Of a DNA stretch of 64,000 bases, positions 25,901-37,900 are shown piece by piece. The notes below the pieces were generated by a model. It was given only the letters and a program-made list of their open reading frames with translations. It did no database searches and was not told the DNA's origin. Position numbers and translations under genes: made by a program. The DNA is from Gari tellinella (lineage: Eukaryota; Mollusca; Bivalvia; Cardiida; Psammobiidae): assembly GCA_922989275.2 (NCBI GenBank), contig OV277864.1, positions 42,159,550-42,223,549 of the forward strand. The letters are read 5' to 3'. The stretch's first letter is position 1. The number at the start of each line of letters is the position of its first letter.

Positions 25901-28900
25901 GACACTGTGTCTACAAAAGGGTTTAAAAAACAGAAGTTTAAATTTGGCGGTTAACCAGTTAAACCCTTATTTTTACTAAGGTAAGAGCAATGTCTGGTAC
26001 CGATTATCATTTGTTTGTTAACCCTTTCATGATCAAATGTATCGTGCAATTGATACCACTTCATCGCCATATTGTCGTCAAGTTTAACATTGTTGTCTGC
26101 AATATCGTTTCATAGTTAGATCTAAGGCAGTATAACTGACGTAATTTCAAAAAAATGTGGCAAACAGTTTTGGTCTTGTTTAGATGCCGCGTAACGCGGC
26201 ATCAGATCAGAACCAAAACCGTTTTTCCAGCGCGCTTTATGACATCATTGAGAGTGGAAGGGTTAAAGAAACCAAGAAATCATTATATATAAGAAATGCC
26301 TTATGTTTACTATGGAATGCCGGTCACGACATGTCAATTGCTAAATGGCAATTGCTTCTTTGCCAGTTGCTAAATAACAATTGCTTATTTGCTAATTGCT
26401 TATATGCGTCTGATCAGGATCCAATCTGTTTGACATACTGCTTTCCATTTAACTTTTAAACGATATTGCAGACAGCATTATTGAAGGAGACGTCAATAAA
26501 GGGGTGAAGTCTTCACGATGAATTTGGCAGGAAAGGGGTTATATTGTTCTACATGTATCTGTCGTACCTGGAATACATAGTCCAAGGGCTAGGAATGATA
26601 AGGCAAAAGAATATTCGCTTCCAGAGAAGTAATCATAGTGTTTGACAGTGGTACAATTCTCAATTTGCGGCACTGCGCCTGCGCCGGTAGTTGGATACAT
26701 CTTGGAGGTGTCTGCTGCAAGCTGGTCTGGTTGTGGACATAAACCAGCTGAAAATTTCAAATAATGAGAAAGACGTTATTTTCAGACGTGTAAACGAGCC
26801 TCAGCGCAACTTCAATGCAATAAATAGGATGAAATTGCAGTGTTTTTCAAATATTAACGATACAGTATAAACGCAAAATATGATCTGGAGCAAAACTGTT
26901 TCATATGTTATTGGTTTAATGTTAAGTTTACACGTTTGAAACTCAAATTAATGTTTATAAATAAACACACATTATTTTCTAAACTTCAGGTTTGAAAACA
27001 TAAGACCGCAGACGGTCTATAGGCAATGACTGTGGTAGTAGAAGGGTTACAGCAGTAACACTTATTTTGTTGTTTTGTCTAGTTAATAAACACAAACAAG
27101 ACTGATGTCTAATTTAATGCATACAAGTAGGAGCCAGTCCAGACGCTGAGTACATGCGTTTAAATGATGCCCTACCAGGCGTGGCTTGGTCTGTCACGTG
27201 CAAATAGCAATACTGCAGATCAGACGCCTTCTTAGAATGTTCCTTTCTGCTTGACATTATTAATTTGCCTATTTTATAACAATTTGGCCCCTAATGGGAT
27301 GATGCATCATTACATGTACAGTGGAGAATCTGTTATTCCTTCCCGTTTAAACGCAAACGTACGCAAACGTAAAGCACTAAAACGTAGAAAAGAACAACTT
27401 TTGGACAATTCTGATATTTCATGTTTATCTTGGTGGCAAACAGTTTGGAGCCAGATCAGACGCCGGGTTACCCGGCGTCTGATCTGGCTCCAAGCTGTTT
27501 GTATTGGAAATAATAGTTTTAGCGTAAACGCGTTTATTGGGAAAGAATAACAGATTCTCCACTGTACATGTACATGATTTTGAGGGGACATAATTGCTTC
27601 TTAAAAACAACAACACCATTGGAGAGGAATATAAATACTCACAAGTAGAATCATATATGAACGGATCATCGCCTATCTCAGCACGTGTGATGTTTGATAT
27701 GGCCACTATAATATCAACAATGGTGGTGTTGTGAATTTCATCTATTTCCTCTTGGGTAAACAATCTGAAATATAAATATCACTAAACTGTATTTACAGTA
27801 AAACTCGCTTATAACGAAATTGGATATAACTAAAAACATGTATTGGTTATAAAATAAAAGTTTATTAGGCTACCCCTCTTTAATAAACGTATACATGTAG
27901 GAGAATGGACATGATAAATGTACATGCGCATGTATAGTGGAGTAAACGTTATTCTTTCCCGTTTAAACGCAAACGAAACGCAAACGCATTGTAATAAAAA
28001 GAAGAAAATGACAATTTTTCGACAATTCTGAATGTTGATTTTATCCTTGACGGCAAACAGTTTGGAGCCTGATCAGACGCCGGATTACCCGGCGTCTGAT
28101 CTGGCTCCAAATTGTTTGTAATGGAAATCCTTTTTTATCGTTAACGCGTTTATTTGGAAAGAATAACGTTTTCTCCACTGTATATAACGAAATTTGACTC
28201 TAACGAAAACAAATCAGACGGTTCCGAGAACTTCCCCAAACATGTACATGTAAGTTAGCTTAGTGTATATTCAATATGAGGGTTGCTGTAAACCGCCAAT
28301 GGTAATTAATTGTAAATCAAAATATGATCCTAATAGCATTGCAAACGCGGCAGTTTGTCTTGGTCCTCACTATTTGACATTCCAAAGCATTAAGATAATT
28401 TGATCTTACATGTTTAGTTATTGTAAACCCTGATCAGACGCCGTTCCTGAGTTTATGGTGACGATTGGTCTACACTGGCTTCAGTGCAATAAGTCTTATT
28501 TGACCATGGCCAATATTATAGCTTTTTAGCAGAAAGAGGGTTAAAGCAGACGATAAAACGTGGAAGTGAAAGAGTTACATGTAATCAACACTTAACACAA
28601 TAAAATAGAATGCAGAGAAAAATAGCTTCTTGAAAATTCCCGCGTTTTGCTTTTGAGTTGTAAACATCTTGAAGACTGTTCAGACGCCGGATCACACGGT
28701 GTCTGATCTGCCTCCAAACTGTTTGCAATGGAAATAATTGTTTGGAGCATTTATGCGTTTATTGGAACAGAACAACGTCTTCTCCACCGTAGATACAGTG
28801 GAGAAAACGTTATTCTTTCTCGATAAACGCGTTTACGCTAAAACTATTATTTCTAATGCAAACAGTTTGGAGCCAGATCAGACGCCGGGTAACCCGGCGT

Positions 28901-31900
28901 CTGTTCAGGCTCCTAACTGTTTTCCACCAAGATAAACATGAATTATCACCGTAGATACAGTGGAGAAAACGTTATTCTTTCTCGATAAACGCGTTTACGC
29001 TAAAACTATTATTTCTAATGCAAACAGTTTGGAGCCAGATCAGACGCCGGGTAACCCGGCGTCTGATCAGGCTCTAAACTGTTTGTCACTCAGATTAAAA
29101 CTAGTAGTCAGTCCTTATCTAGAATTTAGTGCTTCCTTTGCGTTTAAACGGGAAAGAACAACGTCTTCTCAACCGTTACGGTAGATAATTACCCATTGTC
29201 GGTGTTCTCAAACCAGAATCTGTCCCCATGTCGAATACGTAGAAACTGCTCTCTCACTATGGTGGCAAACAACTCGCCGGGTCCTAAAGGAGTTGTCTCC
29301 AGCATTCCTCCACTGAAAAGGTCAAGGTTGTCAGGGGCCTCTGTGTCCCCATAAAGCGCTTTGACCCTTGCTATGACCTTGAAAAGAAAAGAGTAAACAC
29401 TTTTGTGAGTCAATGTCATAGATAACAATGAACAATATAAACCATTAACGATACAATTTTTAACAAGAAACAAGGTGATACATGTAGCTCCTATGACACA
29501 TGTTGAAAATGAGAACATTATGGAGTTGCTTCTCAAAACCAAAATGGACATCTTGGACCCATTACATCATAATTACGTCCTTTTAAGTGGCTCTAATCAT
29601 TTCTCCGCTAACAAAAATGGTCTCCACATTGGAAGGCGGGATAATAAAACGCCGATTGTATTTAAAATCTCTTTCAGGATGGAACATTAAAGCAGGATGA
29701 AAGTAAAGCAGAGTGCTCCTCGAGAAGTATTATGCTTTACTTTCAACCTGCTTTAATTTGTTTCATATCCTCAACACATGCTTAACCATTTACGCCATAG
29801 CAGATTTCCTTTTATTGAAGATAGGTGACCACTTAAAGCAGGTTGAAAGTAAAGCAGAATGCGCCTTATGACGCATATATTCTGCTTTACTTTCAACCTG
29901 CTTCAAGCTAGTATCTGCTAGAATATAGAAAATAGTTCTTATAATACCCATTCATGACTGTATAAATTGGAACTATATTCTTCAGTGGATAAATAAATAA
30001 AATGTGCTAAAAGGTGCTTCTGGGGGAAAAGGGATAAGGGAAGAGGGAAACGCAAGTTTTATTGTATTACCTCGCCCATGTATGACCCATTGGGATAACC
30101 AGGTGGCATAGCGGGGTCGACAGTCGCATTGTTAATATGCTCCCATTTCGTGAGTCTTGGTAACCCGTATGCTTGTCTGACATCGTTGTAGCCTGGTAGC
30201 CCATGATCACGAGCTCTCTGAATGTTCAAGGCAACCAGGTCTCTCCTGGAGAACTCGAGGGGTCCAAATAAGTGCTCTGTTACCAAATAGCAAAAAATAA
30301 TTTTAGCACATTGTTTGTTTAAAAACAATTATGCAAGCGTAGTTGGTTTAAATAATCTATCAGATAGACACTTATTATTATTTTTTTTTCTAACTGTCAA
30401 TGTCTTGAATGTCTGTTTGTAATTCATTTTCTTCTTGTTTTCAATGCAAACCGCTCGCCCTCTCCCAGTCTCTTTCCCTCTCTCTCTCTCTCTCTCTCTC
30501 TCTGTCTGTATGTCTCTCTCTCTCTCTCTCTCTATTTCTCCCCCTCTCTCTCTCCCTCTGACCTCTTTTTCCGATCTCTCTAATCTTTCTTTCTTTCTCT
30601 TTCTCTCCCTTTGCGTTCTCTCTGTCTCTCTCCTTCCGTCTCTTTTTCTCCTATTTCTCTTTTGCCGATTGCTCTCCGATATCCCCCCTTCTATCTCTCT
30701 CAAATATATTCTCCTATCTCTCCTACATGTCTCTCTATTTTTCTGTCTCTAATCTCTCTCTCCGATCTTTCTGTCTCTTCTCTCTCCGATATCTCCGATC
30801 TCTGAATCTGGTTCCACGTTTATTGTGGTCTGATCTGTATCCAACCCTTTTTGAAAGTGTCTTCAACCACTATCATAGTAAAAGTAAAATCATATTATTA
30901 GGCCTACAGTGGAGAAAGCGTTATTCTTTCCCAATAAACGCGTTGACGCTAAAACTAGTATTTGCAGTGCAAACAGTTTGGTGCCAGATCAGACGCCGGG
31001 TAACCCGGCGTCTGATCAGGCTCCAAACTGTTTGTCACTCAGATTCAAATGCTTAGTCAGAATTATCAAAATAGTGTCATTTTTTACGTTTTAATGCTTT
31101 GCGTTTGCGTTTCGTTTGCGTTTAAACGGGAAAGAATAACGTATTCTCCACGGTGCACGTACGTCTAAGATCCGGTACAACTATGTGGTCCTCCCTCTCG
31201 GCAAATGTTGACGCCAGTCCAAGGATCATGTTGTCATAAGCGTCTGGTGAGGATTTCAAAAAATCCTGAAACAGGCAAATTCGTCAATTACAAAATACAA
31301 AGTTCAAAGCAACTTTATGTGTTTAATGCAGCTAAGTGACATAAAATGCGGAGTCTGATCTGAATCCAAACTGTTTGGCATTCATATTCAACTTTTCTCA
31401 GTTTAAAAAGCATTACCTATGATAATGAGATTGGGTTTTTTCTTTCAGACTATATGTTTAAAAGCAGACGACAATTCAGCATGATAGGGGATAAAAAGGA
31501 CTGAATGTATCAACCTTCTGTGGCTAGCTGAGGGCAAATTGCAAACGATTCGGATTCAGACGAGACGCCTAGCAACTCATCTTCTCATCAGGATCCAACC
31601 TGTTTGACACTTTAATGATATTTCCTAAAGACAATGACTTTAAAAGCCTATTGAAAAGTGTTGCAGACAACTTGTATTTCAGACGTCAATTACAGCGCTC
31701 CCTCTATACAACGACACCCAATGGGAGACAAAAAAGGTGTGCGTTGTTCGGAGGGAGTCGTTATAGGGAGATAAATATGCTTATATTTGCAAACAGCTTG
31801 AATGTAGATCAGACGCCGCTTAACGCGGCGTCTTATCTAGATTCAAGCTGTTTGTCACTCGTCATTAATTTTTTTCTGCCAAAACGTCCATTGTGTAACT

Positions 31901-34900
31901 TTGAGGAAAGCAGCAGACGACAATTTTAAGCAGACGAGATTGCAGCCGTGAATATGATGGATATAATAGTCTTGTTTAGGGAACTCAGACAAGGGTCGTT
32001 GTAAGGGGGGTCGTTGTTGGGAGGGCCGTTGTAGGGAGGGAGCACTTTACATCAAAGATCAAAGAGCATACCTGGCCATTCCAGAAGGCGTTGCACAATC
32101 GTATGGCATGGACTTTGCCGTTGTGGTCAGGAATCTTGATATCCAGCTTTTCAAATGCGTCATCGGCGTTACAATTCGTCTGCCTCTTGTTCCTTAAATA
32201 CAGTAAACCCAGATATACAGTGGAGAAAACGATATTCTTTCCCGTTTAAACGCAAACGAAACGCAAACACATAGCAGTAAAATGAAGAAATTTACAACTT
32301 CTCGACCATTCTGAATGTTGATTTTAACCTGGACGGCAAACAGTTTGGAGCCTGATCAGACGCCGGGTTACCTGGCGTCTGGTCTGGCTCCAAACTGTTT
32401 GTAATAGAAATAATAGTTTTAGCGTAAACGCGTTTATTGTGAAAGAATAACGTTTTCTCCACTGTAACCCCTCACAGAATGTTTCTAGTGTTGAAGACAG
32501 CTGACTACTTAAAGAAGGTTAAAATTAAAGCAAGAATACGCCTTAAGGCACATTCTTGCTTTGCGTTCAGCCTTTTTTACGGTACAACCTGCTAGGATGT
32601 AGAAAATATTTCTTATGGTTTATATTCATGACTGTATAAAATAGAACAACATGAATTTTCTTCAGTGCAGAAATAAATTAAAGGCGTAAGAAGGCGTATT
32701 TGTAGAGTTGTGAGTTAAGAGTTTATAGCCACTCACACTTACTGAATAGAACTCGTATGTAATTAGCAGGGATGCCATTTCTCCGGATTATTCCTCAATC
32801 TCCGGATTTTTTCCAAGTACATGGTAGTTTAAAGCTTTACTTATAGCCTTCTTTAAGTAGTCGCATGTCAACAAAACAAGAAAAATGCTATGGGGTAAAG
32901 GTACGATTCGTAAAATCGCACTTGAAAAATGCAAATTTGGAAATCTTAGGATTTTTTATGTCAACTTATGGCAGCCCTGAATTAGAATGTAATCCTTCAC
33001 CTGCTGCAAACGTTTATTGACGCTTTTTGAAAACTATGTAGACCGCGGTCTGACAGAAGCTGTCTGATTCTGCACTGTTTCTAATATATAACATGTACAT
33101 TTTTCGTGCCTAAGTAGTTGCAATCACGATTTATCTAAATAAATTGCAAACAATTTGAATCCAGCTTTAAAGCGACTCGCAACCAGATGGTGCATTAAAA
33201 ATAGTAATTTGTAAATATGTGTCAAACGCTTATATAAATGGTAAAGAATTAGTTTAGGATAAGAAATTCTGTTTAAAAAAATGTATTTCAATAAAAAAAA
33301 AATATTGGTCTCTGGTGGGATTCGAACCCGGTGCCCGGCATTGGCGGACAGAAGGCAAAATAGGGGAAACCGCTTAGACCAATGGACCACGGAACTATCC
33401 GTTTATCTTGGATCGATTTAACGTATTTCAATGTGTAGCTATCGAAAGTGCATACAACTTCGTAATTCGGCTCGTGTTTATGTTTGAGCCCGTGTAGAGA
33501 AGCAACAACAGCAACTATACCGTCTACTAGTCGGTATAGAAAAACGATGGAAAATATCTAAAAATCTAAGATTCGGTGACGATTCTTGAGACTTTTTTTG
33601 GACTGATCATATTTTTTTAATGTCAGAAGCCAAATAATGCCACAAATTTGCTTTTATTTGAGTATTTTATTTTATTTTGACAAGTACACCATCCGGTTGC
33701 GAGTCCCTTTAAGTTTTTGCAAGTTTAAAATGCATAAATCTTAGTTCAAACGTAAGTCAACATACTTTGTAGATGACATTTTTTAAAGCAGAATATTTCA
33801 CCCCAGGATAAGAGCACGGCGCGATAAGGGTGATATTGCCGTCCGCATTTAAGAACAAAATGTTCGCTTTTTGACACATATTTGACCTTTTCCTAGCTAC
33901 ACGTATTCATGTATTCTCGTCATGTACAAATAATGCATCTGTCTAAGTGAATAATTCCAGTTTCCAATTTATTTCGAGTCCAGGTTTGACTATTTAGAGC
34001 TTTTTAAACAATAGATATATATTGCTAAGTGAAACACACTTCATGTGCTGTTTACATACATGTAGGACACAATGTCCTCTTCTCATGTGTACTTTTTGTA
34101 AAGTAGGCACATACATGTACGTGTCACTTTACGGTTTACTAGTTTAACCCATTACCCCATATTGAAGATAGTAGACCACTTAAAGCAGGTTGAAAGTAAA
34201 GCAGAATGCGCCTTAAGGCGCATTCTGCTTTACTTTCAGCCTGCTTTAAGCTACCGTCTACTAGAAAATAGAAAATATATTATTATATATTAATATATTA
34301 TATATTCATAATTGTATAATTTGGAACTTCAGTGGAGGAATATATTAAAGGCGTAAAAAGGCGTAATTATGGGGTAATGGGTTAACATGGGATAAGCACC
34401 AACCTGACCCAAGTCCCCGGTGTGACCAGTGTATGTCCGAACCTCATTGCTGCCGACTGGAATTCCTGGGCAATGCCGGGATGTACGTTCGGGTCATAAC
34501 GATCTGAAACAAGGCGTGAAACCCAACTTAAATCAACTTGCAGGGCTGCCATAAGTTGATCATAAAAATCCTAAGATTTCATATTTTCAATTTTTCAGAC
34601 GCAATTTTACTAATCGTACCTTTATCCCATAGTCGGTTTATTGTTTAGATTACACATGTCTGCTTAAAACAGGCTGAAAGTAGAGCAGAATGCGCCTTAC
34701 TTTCAGCCTGTTTTAAGCTACGATCTGCTAGGATAAAAATCCGAATACTTTGGAAAAATCCGAAGAAATGGCAGCCCTGATACTCGTATAGTTAATTTTA
34801 AAATTATCACACTTTTTGTATAAACTGCGTTGCAAACAGCTATGAGCCTGATCAGGCGCCAGGCAATCATGCGTCTATCCCCATGGTTATTAAAGCCGCA

Positions 34901-37900
34901 TTGTGTTTTTGGGAAACCTGCATAAAACGGTTGTTTGGGATCCCATTAGAACTACATGGGACGTGATTCTTTCATAAAAAGCGGCTTTATCTAAGAAATT
35001 CGCTTTTAAATTTTTATTTATAATTTTTTTGTGCTAGCACAATTTAAAGAGCCTCCTTGTGAATGGAAAGAAGGACAACTCTGTAAATACAGGGCTCCAG
35101 ATAACGGAAGTATTTCGATTACTAAACTCTTTATTTCTGCTTTTAAACCCAATGGTGTCATACTCATTAGAATCGTCTCGAAGAGACGGTTTAATCAGTA
35201 GTAACACCGTAGCATTCGGTGCTGAAATGAGTGAGAACATGTTGGATTTGTTCAGTTTATTCCTCTTATCTGGAGCCGGATGAAATGAAGAATTTAACCC
35301 TTATTCTGCTGCTAAGACGTCTGCTTTGACATTGTCGTGTGCAATATTTGTTCAGTTTAGATTTATGCATATTTTTGATTAAACAAACCTTAAGACGAGT
35401 GTCAAACAGTTTGGATCCAGATGAGACGCCGCGTTACGCGGTGTCTGTTTTAGAGTCAAACAGTTGCGACCAGTAGGCACAGGATTAAACTATGAGATAA
35501 GGTCCCCACGTGTAAATAATTAATCACGGTGGTAAGCGTGTACAATCCAATACGGGGGATCTTGCTGAAAATGACTGTTTCAGCCTTGTCTTCTCTCTAA
35601 CTCAACCACCTATTTTTGGATCTTCACCAAACTTGCTATAAATGTTTATTAGTATAGAATCTAGCTCAATTTTGATAACTATTAAAGTCGCATGAGGCAT
35701 GTCTGAGTTATTGCCCTTGAATAATTAAAAAAATGACTGTTTCAGCCTTTTCTGCTCTCTAACACAAACACTTTTTATTGGATCTTCACCAAACTTGCTG
35801 GCATTGTGTATTTGTTTTAAATATAGATCAAGACAAAAATCGAATACAGCTGACTGAAAATCCTTCAAGAGGTATGGAGTAGTCATTTATTACTTTACTT
35901 ATTACCAACACGGCCAAGATGAAGCACATGCAACTATTGACCAAATAGTTGGTTTAAATAGAATAAAAACAGTTCCTGTTACAGAGTTGACAGGGCTAAA
36001 ATAAGGATGAAATAGCAAATTTTTAATAATTGAAGAACCGTAACTCCAACATGCCTTCGGCGATTTGGGTATTCATAGAACTGGACTAAGTTTTTATCCA
36101 ATATTATTTTCAGCAAATTTGGTGAAGATCCAATTAAAACCGTTTGAGTCAGAAAGCTGACAAGCCTGAAGTATGCAATCTATAATCATTCAAGGGCAAT
36201 AACTTCAACATGCCTTGTGCGATTTTGGTAGTTAAGATTATGAACTTGATTTTATATTAATAAACATTTTCAACAAGTTTGGTGAAAATCACAAAAAAGT
36301 TATTTGTGTTAGAGAGCAAAAAATGGTGAAACAGGTATTTCTAAATACATAAAGGACAATAACTCAGACATGCCTTATGCGATTTAAGTAATAATCAAAC
36401 TGAACCTAGATTTTGTATAAATAAAGAATTTCAGCAAGGTTTTGTTAAGATCCGAAAAGAAATGTTTGTGATAGAGAGCAAAAAATGCTGAAACATTAAT
36501 TTTTAATAACTAAAGGGCAAAAAACTCAGACATGCCTTATGCGATATAAGTACTATTCGAACTGGAGATATATTTTATATTTATAAACATGTTCAGCAAG
36601 TTTGGTGAATATCCGATAAAAACTGTATGTGTTAGAGTGCAAAAAGACCCTGAAACAGTCATATTTTAATAATTAAAGGACAATAACTCAGATATACATT
36701 ATGCGATTTTAGTAATATTCAAACTTAACCTTGATTTTATATTAATAAACATTTTCAGCAAATTGGGTGAAAATCAATAAAAAGCATTTATGTTAGAGAG
36801 CAAAAAATGGTGAAACAGTCCTTTTTAATACATTAAGGGCAATAACTCAGACAATCATTATGGGATTTTAGTAATAATCAAACTGGACCTAGATTTTATA
36901 TAAATAAAGAATTTCAGCAAGTTTGTAGAAGATCCGATGAAAACTCTTTGTGTTAGAGAGCAAAAAAGGCTGAAACAGTCATTTCTAATAATTCAAGAGC
37001 AATTACTCCGACATTCCTTTTACGATTTTACTAGTATTCAAATTTAACCATGATTTAATATCAATGAAAATTTTCAGCAAGTTTGGTGAAAACTCAATAA
37101 AAAGAATTTGTGTTAGAGATAAAAACTGGCTGAAAACAGTCATTTTAATACATAAAGGGCAAACAAAACTTAGATATGCCTCATACGATTTTAGTAGTTA
37201 TCAAACTAAACCTAGATTTTATACTAATGAACATTTTCAGCAAGTTTTGTGAAGATCCAATAAATGTATTTGTGAAAGAGAGCAATAATTGCTGAATCAC
37301 TCATTTTTAATACAAAAATGGCAAAAACGCAAACATGCCACATGCGATTTTAGTAGTAATCAAACTGGACCAAGATTTTATAATAATAAACAATTTCAGT
37401 AAGTTTGGTGAAGATCAACTAAAAAATGCTTGTTTTAGAGAGCAAAAAATGCTGAAACAGTCAACTTTTAATACATAAAGGGCAAAACGTCTTACATGCC
37501 GTATTCGATTTAAGTAGAAATTTAACTGGACCTAGATTTTATATAAAAGAACATTTAATGCAAGTTTGGTGAAGATTCGATAAAAACTCTTTGTGTTAGA
37601 GAGCAAAAAGGGCTGAAACACCGTTGTGACGAAATGTGACTCATTTTATAGCAATCGTTCGCACCCGGTGATATTGAACCCAGCTGTTCCACGTGCCACT
37701 AATCCGTGTGGTAATATTTATGTCAGACGATCTACTTTCGGTTTGTTATGGTTTTAAATCGCTTTTTTGGTGATTTAGGTCTGTCTTCAACATTTCATAG
37801 ATCAGTTTGGCCCATTAGAATGTCCAAGCATTATTATTAACCGTTATTGTATTTCGCACATTAAAAAAAGGTCTGAAAACACAATGGGACTTTAAGCATT

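Noticed and set aside
30329..30752. Open frames rich in Arg/Glu (minus) or Ser/Leu (plus)
   Set aside because: Translation of the CT/GA low-complexity tract.
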